Shown here piece after piece: positions 19,279 through 28,601 of a stretch of DNA of 64,000 nucleotides. The notes beneath the pieces are model-generated. The model was not told the origin of the DNA and did no database searches. It saw only the letters and a list, made by a program, of their open reading frames with translations. Both the position numbers and the translations under genes were made by a program. The number at the start of each line of letters is the position of its first letter. Position 1 is the first letter of the stretch. This stretch comes from an uncultured SAR86 cluster bacterium. GTDB taxonomy: Bacteria; Pseudomonadota; Gammaproteobacteria; Magnimaribacterales; D2472. Where the stretch lies: NCBI GenBank assembly GCA_905181595.1, contig CAJIYI010000001.1:1021938-1085937 (forward strand). The letters run 5' to 3'.

Positions 19279-19986
19279 ATGGATAAATTTTCTTACCTTT
19301 CTCAGGACCACCTTGAGCAGTTAAATCAAAATGGGGTAATAATCCTGCCTAACCTTATCCCTGAAAATATAATTGATGAAATTAAAAAGGACACTTTGCC
19401 TTGGTTCAAAAAAACAAGTTTTAATAATCGATACTCTTCCCTAATCATTGGAAGCAATCAATGGATAGAACATGTCGGCCTATGTAGCTTAAAGGCTCTG
19501 CAGGTTGCATTAGATAAAAATTTAATTAATTTTTTAAATAATTACTTTGGATCTTATCCATCAATTGGGTCGCTATCAGTACAAAAAAAAATATTTGCAG
19601 AAAAAGGTATTCCTCTTCATAGTGATTTAGGTGATGGTTTGGCTATGTTCATTTATCTTACTGGACCAGATAAAAAATATGGTGCTACTGAGTTCATTAA
19701 GAAATCGCATCTTACTGAGATTAAAAGAAACTTTACAGCTCAAAATAAGGTTAATGATGCTACATATATTGATTTAGAAAAATCTCCATTCTCTTCTAAA
19801 GATATCCTAGAAACACATGGCGGAGTAGGAACAGCCGTTATCTTTCAACGATCTATCTGGCATCAATTACCAAAATTCTCTCACGCTGGAAGAGAAATTC
19901 TTATGGTTGATTATTTCAAGAAATTTTCTCCTGCAAAGGATCATTTAATTAAAAAAAGTAAAGAGAACAAAGATGAACGATTTTAA
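19279..19986 (+). CDS. Phytanoyl-CoA dioxygenase (PhyH)-family oxygenase
   Basis: 235 residues. The iron facial triad is visible as HSD (His114, Asp116) in IPLHSDLGDG and a later histidine in WHQLPKF. The arginine in SHAGREIL fits 2-oxoglutarate binding. Likely a non-heme Fe(II)/2-oxoglutarate hydroxylase. The substrate is unknown, since the family is broad. A TATAAT lies just upstream (19264-19269). Its 3' end overlaps the start of the truncated band-7 gene. Confidence 0.75.
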   Translation: MDKFSYLSQDHLEQLNQNGVIILPNLIPENIIDEIKKDTLPWFKKTSFNNRYSSLIIGSNQWIEHVGLCSLKALQVALDKNLINFLNNYFGSYPSIGSLSVQKKIFAEKGIPLHSDLGDGLAMFIYLTGPDKKYGATEFIKKSHLTEIKRNFTAQNKVNDATYIDLEKSPFSSKDILETHGGVGTAVIFQRSIWHQLPKFSHAGREILMVDYFKKFSPAKDHLIKKSKENKDERF

Positions 19987-20080
19987 GCAACAAATGCCGC
20001 AATTTGATATCGATCCTAAGAAGATTGGTAAATATGTAGCGATGGGAGTAGTAGGACTAGTTTTGGTTGTATTATTCAAC
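19973..20080 (+). pseudogene. 5' fragment of an SPFH/band-7 (HflK-like) membrane protein
   Basis: ATG at 19973, inside the end of the PhyH gene. The first 35 or so residues (MNDFKQQMPQFDIDPKKIGK, then a single helix MGVVGLVLVVLF) resemble the N-terminus of SPFH/prohibitin-like proteins. The band-7 domain that should follow is absent. After about 20078 the frame runs into sequence that is the antisense of the neighbouring lipoprotein. Either a truncated gene or an assembly join. Confidence 0.55.
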
Positions 20081-20241
20081 CATTCCATCAGGAACTTTTT
20101 GACCTTTAAAAGAAGTTCCTTTTATATAACTACCATATTTTGGGTCGTTAAAATTCCAACCTGTTAAGGAAGATTTATTATTGTTAGTTGAGTTACAACT
20201 AACTAATAAAATCAAACTAAGTAAAAACAGTGGGTGGTCAT
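20072..20241 (-). pseudogene. 5' fragment of a GldJ/SUMF1-like lipoprotein
   Basis: Lipoprotein signal LLSLILLVSC followed by SSLTGWNFNDPKYGSY and GQKVPDGMVE, which resembles the region just before the formylglycine-enzyme-like domain of GldJ/GldK-type proteins. It stops there, at the same point where the plus-strand band-7 fragment stops. The track start lies inside tRNA-Leu and cannot be right. The natural ATG at 20241 (MTTHC) is in another frame and would connect if a T5 run at about 20226-20230 were T6. So this locus may carry both an indel and a truncation. Confidence 0.5.
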
Positions 20242-20268
20242 AATTATATTTTACACCAAAAAAATATT

Positions 20269-20353
20269 TGGTAGGGATGGAGGGAGTCGAACCCCCACGC
20301 CTTTCGGCACTTGGTTCTAAGCCAAGCATGTCTACCAGTTCCATCACATCCCC
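20269..20353 (-). tRNA. tRNA-Leu (anticodon TAG)
   Basis: The minus strand reads GGGGATG to CATCCCT plus ACCA, 85 nt with the long variable arm of a class II tRNA (TGCCGAAAGGCGT). The anticodon stem CTTGG/CCAAG encloses CTTAGAA, giving TAG (leucine, CUA). The T-arm is GGTTCGACTCC. The first acceptor pair is G-T. CCA is encoded. Confidence 0.95.
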
Positions 20354-20418
20354 GTAAAGAAAAAGAATTATATTACAGAATTCAGAAATGTTAAGTAGTT
20401 TTATTGATATGGGAATTT

Positions 20419-20805
20419 TTAGAAATATGGAATCTCATTCTTTCTTTTTCTGTGAGCCATTAATAAGACTATCATTAAGAAAATTTCTCCAAGAAGTACA
20501 CAGAGACCAAATACATTAAAGCCTTCATAGAAAAAGCTCACCAATCTACCAAGTGCAATAAAACCCATAATGTATGCAATAACTACAGCAATTGAGAGAG
20601 AGTTATAAGAGAACGTAAATCTAACCAAAAGATATGAATAAGCAATAAATGAACCGGCAAATAAGGACCTAAACTCTGATGCAGTCTCAGGGTTTGTTGC
20701 AAGAACAGGAATGAATCCTAAATCAGATAAATCAGGTTTAAACATTACGTAACAACCAATTACAAACAAACAAAGGGCTGAAAATAAAATAGAAATCTTT
20801 AGCAT
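20419..20805 (-). CDS. DUF4345-like membrane protein
   Basis: 128 residues, four hydrophobic helices, ending with a basic tail (MAHRKRKNE). Contains FIALGRLVSF, the motif shared with the frameshifted gene at 14869-15326. Function unknown. It follows the 70-residue membrane protein upstream on the same strand without any gap, so the two are likely co-translated. Confidence 0.65.
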   Translation of the reverse strand: MLKISILFSALCLFVIGCYVMFKPDLSDLGFIPVLATNPETASEFRSLFAGSFIAYSYLLVRFTFSYNSLSIAVVIAYIMGFIALGRLVSFFYEGFNVFGLCVLLGEIFLMIVLLMAHRKRKNEIPYF

Positions 20806-21018
20806 TTAGAGGACTCCTAGAACAAAAAGAGCCAGAAAGAATGCAACAACTCCCATAGCCAACCAAAAATAAAGCTCTTTGGTATTGCCAAATCTGTAGG
20901 CATTGATTGCAAGCCCCCAGCAATACAAAGGTGCAAGGGTAATAATGATTGAGCTAATAAGAATGGCGATTGGAATAAATGCCAAAACTAAAAATAACTG
21001 TAGAGCTAATTTATTCAT
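20806..21018 (-). CDS. Small two-helix membrane protein, unknown
   Basis: 70 residues. Two hydrophobic segments (LFLVLAFIPIAILISSIIIT and FWLAMGVVAFFLALFVLGVL) are joined by a short polar loop. No family recognised. It abuts the DUF4345-like gene, whose ATG follows its stop at once, with GGAG near the end of this gene serving as a likely ribosome site. Confidence 0.55.
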   Translation of the reverse strand: MNKLALQLFLVLAFIPIAILISSIIITLAPLYCWGLAINAYRFGNTKELYFWLAMGVVAFFLALFVLGVL

Positions 21019-21059
21019 GATTATAGGGGAACATATTTATCCTAGGCCTGTCAAACTGA

Positions 21060-22874
21060 CTATGTTGTTTCAAGCCAGATTGGAGAAGTCCAAGCTCGTT
21101 CTTGAATAACTTTGGGTATTGATGCATCTGAGTCTGCCTCGCAATATTCTGGATTTTGTAAGCAAAGATTGTGAGACCATCGACAAGATTTATTCGCTAC
21201 TACTCTAACGTAATAGTAAGCATTTTCAGAGCTATTAAAATTAGGATCATTCCACACACTGCACATGGCCTTCTCTCCAGATCCAGTAACTTCACAGTTA
21301 GCAATATCTAGTTTGGATTGAGCATTAGTCACACCAACATCATGAACGGTGGTGAGGAGCTCACCATTTCTAACAACACCTTTAACAACTTGAAGTTTTT
21401 CAATAAATTGATCTTTGATAGAACTATCAGCACTTGCGGAAATAAAAATTGATGGCTGGGAAAGAGAATCTGAGGCAATCGTTCCACCCATTGGCGTTGC
21501 GTTAGCGTAAGCATAAGAAATATTATCAGGGTTTTTGCACAAGTTTTTATCTAGGTTATCGCCAACAAAAAAACGAACAATAAAGCGTGGGCCAGATGTT
21601 CCGTAAACTTCTTTGCGCTGAAAGGCATCAAAAATAGCGCTCCTAGAATTCTCTTCTGCCCAAGCCACAGCTAAGCCTCCAGGATTAAACTCAATATCAT
21701 CTGGTAAGCCCTCAGGGATTGATGATCTAAAAGATTTGCCGGCACCACCATGACCTTGAAATGAACTTTCATCAACAGCGCCCGGTGTTCCTAAGTGAGT
21801 GTCAGTACTGGCAATGACCCCAAACTTTAAAGGATTAATTGACTGTCTGTCTTGAGATAACAAGCCTTTACCCAATGCCTCTCTCACAAAACTAGAGTCA
21901 GGCGATGAGGAAAGATCATTCTGAAATTTTGAACGAAAGTCTTTGTAGGGAAGTTGCTCGAAATTACACAAGGGATCATTGAGATCAACATTGCACTCAG
22001 AACTTCCTTTGTGCTGAAAGATTTCTACCAGCGGCTCTTTTGTGCTTTGGATTAATATCTCATCTTGATCAGGCTCTTCAAACATATAACCATTGCTTAA
22101 GTTTGAATTGTGAGGAATCACCACATAGTCGCAGTTCTCAGAACAGGTTTGATCTAAAAGATTCCATAGCCCCTTTCTAGTTGGGGCTTCATAAAAACTT
22201 ACTGGCTCCATCGGTACATTTGAATTATTAAAAATAATATTGCGATGAAGGTTATTGCCTGAGTATGCTGCGCCAGTCCATTCATATCCTACAAAAGAAG
22301 TGAACTTACAATTGCTCGTTCTGTCATAGTGTTTCTCTGCAGCCTGAATGGTTTCTTGCCATGGAGCTTGAGCAGCGTCTAAGCAGAATTCTCTTGATTC
22401 ACCACAAAACCCTAAAGGTTTTCTCATGCTGGCTTTAGCGTTCATATAAAAGTAAGACAATTTGGGGAAATTGCGATATGCCTTGCACTGCAAGCTGCTA
22501 TATTTTGATGACTTGTTATCTACACACATCCTTACTTCACCAAGAAGTTCTGCATGATCTGTCACGGCAGCAAAATCTAAAGGCTTGTTCAGTCTAGATC
22601 TGCGTGAACTGGTCCCATCGGGGCTATAGGGTTGAAGATACAAAGATTGGCCCTTTGCATACCTATATGCGTCATCTGGAGTATTAAGTGTGCCTTGTGT
22701 ATTCGCATCTAGTGAGAGAGCTGTATGAACATGCAAATCTCCAAAAAGAGGTATGCGATTTTGTACGTGGACATCGCATGGTATTCTATCTTCAGCTAGG
22801 TATGACTCCCTCTCATTAGAATCAATAAATTGCGATGAAAAGGTAAAGCAAAGTAAAAAAAATATTTTTTTCAT
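21060..22874 (-). CDS. DUF3604 protein (secreted, PHP-like)
   Basis: 604 residues with an N-terminal signal (MKKIFFLLCFTFSSQFIDS). GDLHVHTALSLDAN and AAVTDHAELLGE are PHP-type metal-binding motifs, and later SGPRFIVRFF is typical of DUF3604 proteins. These are common in marine bacteria and have no confirmed reaction. A metal-dependent phosphoesterase or hydrolase in the periplasm is plausible. It lies downstream of the TonB receptor but is separated from it by a strong terminator. Confidence 0.87.
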   Translation of the reverse strand: MKKIFFLLCFTFSSQFIDSNERESYLAEDRIPCDVHVQNRIPLFGDLHVHTALSLDANTQGTLNTPDDAYRYAKGQSLYLQPYSPDGTSSRRSRLNKPLDFAAVTDHAELLGEVRMCVDNKSSKYSSLQCKAYRNFPKLSYFYMNAKASMRKPLGFCGESREFCLDAAQAPWQETIQAAEKHYDRTSNCKFTSFVGYEWTGAAYSGNNLHRNIIFNNSNVPMEPVSFYEAPTRKGLWNLLDQTCSENCDYVVIPHNSNLSNGYMFEEPDQDEILIQSTKEPLVEIFQHKGSSECNVDLNDPLCNFEQLPYKDFRSKFQNDLSSSPDSSFVREALGKGLLSQDRQSINPLKFGVIASTDTHLGTPGAVDESSFQGHGGAGKSFRSSIPEGLPDDIEFNPGGLAVAWAEENSRSAIFDAFQRKEVYGTSGPRFIVRFFVGDNLDKNLCKNPDNISYAYANATPMGGTIASDSLSQPSIFISASADSSIKDQFIEKLQVVKGVVRNGELLTTVHDVGVTNAQSKLDIANCEVTGSGEKAMCSVWNDPNFNSSENAYYYVRVVANKSCRWSHNLCLQNPEYCEADSDASIPKVIQERAWTSPIWLETT

Positions 22875-22893
22875 GTTAAATAGATGTCTAAAA

Positions 22894-22919
22894 AAAACGG
22901 CAACCTAAGTTGCCGTTTT
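22894..22919 (-). terminator. Rho-independent terminator after the TonB receptor gene
   Basis: A perfect 11-bp inverted repeat, AAAACGGCAAC / GTTGCCGTTTT, with a 4-base loop. On the minus strand it is followed by a run of seven T. It sits 27 bases past the stop of the TonB-dependent receptor and 20 bases before the DUF3604 start, so it separates the two transcripts. The A/T flanks would also allow weak function on the plus strand. Confidence 0.85.
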
Positions 22920-22945
22920 AATATAAGTCTTAATAGACCAACTTA

Positions 22946-25430
22946 TTAAAAGTTGTATACGAGCTGAGCTCCCATTTGTCTGCCCATATTAGTGTTACCT
23001 GCATAGAACTTAGAAGCTAAGCCACTGCCACCAGGTAATGCGTAATCAGAGTAGTACCCTTGAATGTTTGATAGATCAACATCATCTGTAATATTTTTTA
23101 CAAAGAAGCTGGCATCCCAAACATCATCGGCAGATCTCCACCCAACAATGATATTAGCAAGGTACAACGCTTTGATTTTAACGTCTGAATTAATAGCACT
23201 AGTTCGCTCATCTCTCCAACTCACGTTGTATCGAGTGTATCTTTCACCGCCCCAATAAGATGGAACAGTATTATCTAAGTAGAAGTTTAATGATGACTCA
23301 GCAGCGTCACTTACTGGTGTGCCGCTAACATCTTGAGTAGCAGCTGCAAAACCAGTGTATGCAGGATTATTTGCATAACCGATAGAACCAGCAGCGTACT
23401 CACTGTCATTAGATGAATAGCTTCCACCTAAGACTGTGTTTTCATTTACAACGTATGCGTATTCAATGTCTATACCTGAAACTTCAGCATCGTTATTAGT
23501 AAAAATACCGCCTTGTACTTGAGTCACATTACCGGCGCCGGCAGCTGTGTATTCTCTAGCAGAAACGTTGTCCCATTTAGATTGGAAATTATCAATTGTG
23601 TAATCAAAGTAAGCAGCATTTATTCTTAATCTGCCATCCATGAATGTTCCTTTCATACCAATCTCAGTCATATCACTTTCTTCTTCAACAAAAGTTAATA
23701 AAGATGGATTAACAGCAATAGGAGAGATTGTGAGTCCTGGGCTTCTAAAGCCAGACTCAGTAGTTACATAAAGCAACATATCTTCATTGATGTAATGACC
23801 AATTTTAAAACTTCCTGTAGTTGAATCAACGTTAGAGTTTTGATCTGCAGCAGCTATTCTTGGAATAGTTAGACCGCCGCCTAGAGCAGCTGGCAAGAAG
23901 AGCAGTTAATGGAAGGTATAGGTTTTGCGCTCTATAACCAACGAGCTCTTGTTCTCTGAAACCAAATTGAACAAAAGTTTTATCAGTTAGATTGTATTTA
24001 AAGTTTGCAAAATAAGCCTCTGTTTTGTTGTCCAAAGGAATTTCCATACAAGTTAAAACCCAGCTCTTAGCTGCCATTGAACCTGGAGCAGCTCTTGCAG
24101 CTCTACAGGCTTGGTTTGGAGTTTTATAATCAAACCCAACGGCTGGTGTGAACATCGCAGGTGCAACTTCAGTAATACTAAAGGAGCGATCTAAATCAGC
24201 AGTTGTAAAGGTCTGAGAGTCTCTTGAGAAGAAACCAATTGTGTATTCAAGCTTGTCGCTGTCTTGATTTGAAATTCTCATTTCAACAGTCTCGATACCT
24301 GTATTAGTTCTAACTTCTTGAGGATAACCATACACATAAGCTCCTGCATAATCTCTATCAATAAGGCCCATGGCATCGTTTTGAGAGTTAGAGAATCTTA
24401 AAGCAAGTGCATGACTGCCCATATCATAATCAATCATTAGGTTATGAATCTCAGCGCTGTTATTTTGTCTTGGGTTTTGAAAATGCAAAGCTACTCCATC
24501 AGTGGCCTTTAGACCACCAGCAGGAATATCGTTGTACGTAGGTCTATTTAAGTAAGCTAACTGAGCTGCTGAACCGGCTGGTGCAAAACCAAGAGATTCA
24601 AACAAAGCTATTTGAGAAACATAACCATTGACCACTTGCTCATATGAAGGAGTTCCATTGGAACCTGCAACAGGTTGAGGGTAAATAGAATCTGTTTCAC
24701 TGTTTTGATACTTAAATCTAACACTCAGTTCATCTGAAGGCTGCCATGAAAGACTTATGCGACCTGAATCAAAACTATGATTTTCATTAACTTGAGTTCT
24801 AATGTTTCGAATTTCATTTCCATCACTTGTGTTCCTTAGACCTGCAACCCTAATTGAAAGAGTATCAGTTAAATGAAGATCGCTAGCTGCTTCAACCATT
24901 GAAGTCATGTTATCGGCCCACATTGTCTTAACGTAGCCATTTTTCTCGCCACTTCCCACTTGAGCAGATCGAGTATAAATTTGAATTGCTCCAGCTGTGC
25001 TAACAACTCCCTGCAAAGTACCTTGAGAACCTTTTAGTATTTCTACACGCTCGGTATCGTACATTTGAGAAAATACGTCTTGAGCTCTAAGAGGAACCTC
25101 ATCGATGTATCCCTGGATAGGTTGATCGTTTCCGCCATCTGGATCAAGTTTTTGACCACGCATAATAATGGTCGCCCTTCTTGGATCAATTTTAGTAAAT
25201 TCAACGCCTGAAACAACCTGAGCTAATTCACTCAAATCTCTAATCTGATAATCATCAAGAGTGCTTCCTGATACTGCGTTAACAGTCTGAGCAATGTCCT
25301 GTACATTCTCTTCTTTCTTAGTTGCTGTAACAACAACCTCTTCTAGAACTAACTCAGCATCTTGCGCATAAGAATAATTCGGGATTGCAACAAAAGTCAC
25401 AACAGTTAATAGGCTTAATAGTCTCTTCAT
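22946..25430 (-). CDS. TonB-dependent outer-membrane receptor, frameshifted
   Basis: Start at MKRLLSLLTVV (25430) with a signal peptide. The track's longer start is unlikely. VLEEVVVTATKKEENVQDI is the TonB box and plug entry. The plug holds IIMRGQ and VEILKGSQGTL, then beta-barrel strands, ending in the terminal phenylalanine (QLVYNF) used for outer-membrane insertion. Two track ORFs are joined if GCCAGCT at about 23897 is read as GCAGCT: LLA + AALGGGLTIPRIAA. About 828 residues. The substrate is unknown. The branch with ETDSIY-type barrels in marine gammaproteobacteria often takes up lipids, sterols or other organics, but nothing here proves it. Confidence 0.9.
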
Positions 25431-25516
25431 GGTTCCCCCCCATAATTGAAGAATGTTTTTATGAAAATATACCTGCTTTTTGCTCAAACCCCAAACTTTT
25501 TACTTAAAAGTAAATT

Positions 25517-26107
25517 TTATTGGTTGGCTGTATTAATGCTTGATACCTGCAATTGTAACTCTTGCATCAACTCATTATTTTGTTTTCTGTAAGAATCAAA
25601 GGCCTGAACTGTTTCCTCTAAAAGCAAAAGGTTCCTATTGAGCTCAAGTAATTTAGCCTCTGTGGTGCTATTGCTTTGATTTAATTGAGTAATTTTTTTG
25701 GCAGCCTGATTTAATTGTTTTAGTTGCGCATCAATTTTTTGAATATTTTTTTGATCGTTGGTTTGTGTGATCGCAATATCTTTTAATAATTTTGATTGCT
25801 TGGACATGTCTAGGGTAAGTTTTGAAATATTCGCTTTATTTCTTTTGTTGCTAAGATCCCATAACTTTCTAATCTCTTTGTCCAGGAATTGCAATTGAGT
25901 ATTAATATCACTTAAAAATTCAGTGGAGGTAGAATCTGCAAGTTGCAATTGCTCCTCGAGAATCGCAAGTCTTGATTCAACAAGCTCATTGATTTGATTT
26001 GATGAACGTGACATTTCACTCACCCAAAGAGACAAAACAAGAATACCGCAAAGCAATAAAACGAATACAACTCCAAGAAATAAACCGCTAGAATTTTTAT
26101 TTCCCAT
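25517..26107 (-). CDS. Membrane-anchored coiled-coil protein
   Basis: Start taken at MGNKNSS (26107), which has AGAAGAG upstream. The track's start 13 codons earlier has no ribosome site. One N-terminal helix (GLFLGVVFVLLLCGILVLSL) is followed by about 160 residues of coiled coil rich in Gln, Leu, Asn and Lys. No catalytic motif. Possibly an envelope scaffold. It precedes the TonB receptor on the same strand by about 90 bases. A weak hairpin (TTTACTT/AAGTAAA, 25499-25514) lies between them. Confidence 0.65.
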   Translation of the reverse strand: MGNKNSSGLFLGVVFVLLLCGILVLSLWVSEMSRSSNQINELVESRLAILEEQLQLADSTSTEFLSDINTQLQFLDKEIRKLWDLSNKRNKANISKLTLDMSKQSKLLKDIAITQTNDQKNIQKIDAQLKQLNQAAKKITQLNQSNSTTEAKLLELNRNLLLLEETVQAFDSYRKQNNELMQELQLQVSSINTANQ

Positions 26108-26243
26108 GGTTTGCTCTTCTTTGGATGCTGAAATTTTAATGGCCATTGTAAGAAATAATTAGCTGGTTAAATTGTATTTAATAATATGTTCTAATATGTG
26201 AACTTTAATTATAAGCCTTAACTTAAAACAATTTAATACTATT

Positions 26244-27365
26244 ATGAATTTAGATTTCTCAGACGACCAAAAATACCTTCAAGAAGAAGCAAGAAAATTT
26301 TTTGAAAAAGAAGGTGGGCTTGGCAATGCTCGAAATGTTATGGATCAGTCTCAAGATGCGGATCATGAATTGTGGAATAAGATCGTTGAGCTTGGCTGGA
26401 CAGCCATTAGAGTTCCCGAAGCATATGAGGGGCTTGGGCTTGGTCACCTTGAATTATGTGTCGTAGCAGAAGAGCTAGGAAGATCTCTTGCACCAGTTCC
26501 ATTTGCATCATCGGTCTACTTTTTTACTGAAGCGCTAATTAAATACGCAAGCGAGGACACTAAGAAAGAATTACTTCCAAAATTAGTTACTGGAGAGGTG
26601 GTAGGGACCTACGGAATTGCGGAAGACTCTCATCAAGCCACTGAGGCAAACATTCAAGTAAATGCTTCGGCTGATAAACTTAATGGCACTAAAATTGCAG
26701 TGCCTGATGCTGGGATGGCATCGCACATGATTGTGGTTGCTAAATCATCTCAAGGAATAGAGTTAAGGCTTGTAGATCTGCAGGACTCCTCTATCATCGT
26801 CACGCCTCAAAAAAATATAGATACTTCTAAGTCATTTTATAAAGTTGAATTCAACAACACTCCTTCAACTCTTCTTGGCCAATCTGGCGAGGGTTGGAAT
26901 TATATTCAGCATCTTCTAGATCAAGCAGCAGTCTTGTTTGCGTTTGAGCAAGTTGGTGGCTCCCAAGCCGCTCTAGATATGGCTAAAGCTTACTCGTTAG
27001 AACGATTTGCTTTTGGGCGACAAATTGGATCTTATCAGGCTATCAAACATAAGCTTGCTGATATGTACATTGCTATTACCCTAGCAAAATCAAACTGCTA
27101 TTACGGTGCTTGGGCATTATCCTCTGAATCTTCTGAACTTTCTCTGGCTGCAGCAACAGCTAGGGTAAGTGCAACAAAAGCTTTTCAATTATGTTCTAAG
27201 GAGAATATTCAAACTCACGGCGGTAATGGGTTTACCTGGGAATATGATTGCCACCTATTCTACAAGCGCTCAAAGGTTCTTTCTGTGCTTTTAGGATCAG
27301 AGGCTACATGGAAAGAGAAGCTAGTACAAAATTTAGAAAAAACAAACACATTAGTAAAGGAGTAA
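26244..27365 (+). CDS. Acyl-CoA dehydrogenase, subunit of a probable heteromeric pair
   Basis: 373 residues with the three-part acyl-CoA dehydrogenase fold: N-terminal helices (LDFSDDQKYLQEEARKFF), a divergent central beta domain and C-terminal helices with RFAFGRQIGSYQAIKHKLAD and THGGNGFTWEYD. The central TEP-type motif is degraded. It ends three bases before a second, larger acyl-CoA dehydrogenase. Such adjacent dissimilar pairs form heterotetramers in steroid side-chain and related beta-oxidation, so a joint enzyme is likely here (inference). Confidence 0.88.
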   Translation: MNLDFSDDQKYLQEEARKFFEKEGGLGNARNVMDQSQDADHELWNKIVELGWTAIRVPEAYEGLGLGHLELCVVAEELGRSLAPVPFASSVYFFTEALIKYASEDTKKELLPKLVTGEVVGTYGIAEDSHQATEANIQVNASADKLNGTKIAVPDAGMASHMIVVAKSSQGIELRLVDLQDSSIIVTPQKNIDTSKSFYKVEFNNTPSTLLGQSGEGWNYIQHLLDQAAVLFAFEQVGGSQAALDMAKAYSLERFAFGRQIGSYQAIKHKLADMYIAITLAKSNCYYGAWALSSESSELSLAAATARVSATKAFQLCSKENIQTHGGNGFTWEYDCHLFYKRSKVLSVLLGSEATWKEKLVQNLEKTNTLVKE

Positions 27366-27368
27366 TTT

Positions 27369-28601
27369 ATGGATTTTAACGACACACCAGAACAAGCAAA
27401 ATTTAGGGCTACATGCAGAGAATGGTTGGAGGCTAATGCGCAACTTAAAGCAGATAAGGTGCATATGAATGTGGAATCTTCTCTTGAAAATCACTTAAAA
27501 ACTGCGAAAGAATGGCAGCAAAAAAAATATGATGCAGGTTGGGCGATGCTGCATTGGCCAAAAGAATTTGGTGGCATTGAGGCTTCCCCAATTGAAAGAA
27601 TTATTTGGGGCCAAGAAGAAGCAAAATTTAATGTGCCGGGTGGAATTTTTGAAATTGGTCTTGGTATGTGCGGTCCTGTGATGATGCAGTACTCAACTGA
27701 GGAGCAAAAAAATCGATATCTTGCACCTATGGCCCAAGGAAAAGAAATTTGGTGTCAGCTTTTTTCAGAGCCAGCAGCTGGATCAGACGTAGCCGGTTTA
27801 AGAAGCAAGGCAGAGAAAGATGGAGATGATTGGATTATAAATGGTCAAAAAGTTTGGACCTCAGGAGCTCACTATTCAGATTTTGGTATTTTAGTGGTCA
27901 GGCATGATCCTGATTTGGCTAAGCATAAAGGTCTAACTTTCTTCTTTGTCGACATGAAGTCACCGGGAATAACTGTGAAGCCGATTAAGCAGATCACCGG
28001 TCAGTCTGGCAGTGGCTCTGGTTTTAATGAGGTCTATTTTGATGATGTCAGGATACCTGACTCTCAAAGGCTTGGAGAAATTGGAGATGGCTGGAAAGTT
28101 GCGATCACAACCTTAATGAATGAGAGACTTGCTGTAGGCGATGCTCGTGGAGCTGATATAGAAGAAGCTTTAACTCTTTCTAAGACCAAAGATGATGCTG
28201 GCGAGACATTAATTAAAAATGATGCTGTTAGAGAAAGATTGGCAGACTGGTTCTGTGATGCGAATGGCTTGAAATATACTAAATTTAGAACAATTTCAGC
28301 TTTATCTAAAGGCGAGGCACCTGGACCAGAGGCTTCTATTACAAAAATTGTTAGTGCCAACAAACTTCAATCAATTGGAAACTTTGGCATTGATTCAGGG
28401 GATATGGCTGGGATGCTTATCGACGATGACAGTGGCATGAGTTCTTTCCAAGGAGCATGGCTAGGCGCTCCTGGGTTGAGAATTGCAGGTGGAACAGATG
28501 AGATTCTTCGCAATGTTATTGCTGAAAGAGTTCTTGGGCTTCCTCAAGATCCCAGAGCTGATAAAGGCTTAGCGTTTAAAGATATACCAACTAAGGCGTA
28601 A
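27369..28601 (+). CDS. Acyl-CoA dehydrogenase, second subunit of the pair
   Basis: 410 residues. LFSEPAAGSDVAGLRSKA and VWTSGAHYSDFGIL are well-kept FAD/acyl binding motifs, and ends AGGTDEILRNVIAERVLGLP. Close to the FadE-type proteins that pair with a shorter partner in cholesterol-type or bile-acid-type degradation. Start codon three bases after the first gene's stop. The last bases overlap the convergent sulfatase gene by 11. Confidence 0.9.
   Translation: MDFNDTPEQAKFRATCREWLEANAQLKADKVHMNVESSLENHLKTAKEWQQKKYDAGWAMLHWPKEFGGIEASPIERIIWGQEEAKFNVPGGIFEIGLGMCGPVMMQYSTEEQKNRYLAPMAQGKEIWCQLFSEPAAGSDVAGLRSKAEKDGDDWIINGQKVWTSGAHYSDFGILVVRHDPDLAKHKGLTFFFVDMKSPGITVKPIKQITGQSGSGSGFNEVYFDDVRIPDSQRLGEIGDGWKVAITTLMNERLAVGDARGADIEEALTLSKTKDDAGETLIKNDAVRERLADWFCDANGLKYTKFRTISALSKGEAPGPEASITKIVSANKLQSIGNFGIDSGDMAGMLIDDDSGMSSFQGAWLGAPGLRIAGGTDEILRNVIAERVLGLPQDPRADKGLAFKDIPTKA

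Noticed and set aside
25499-25514. Hairpin TTTACTT-AA-AAGTAAA as a terminator
   Set aside because: All but two pairs are A-T and the tail is not a clean T-run. Too weak to list as a terminator.
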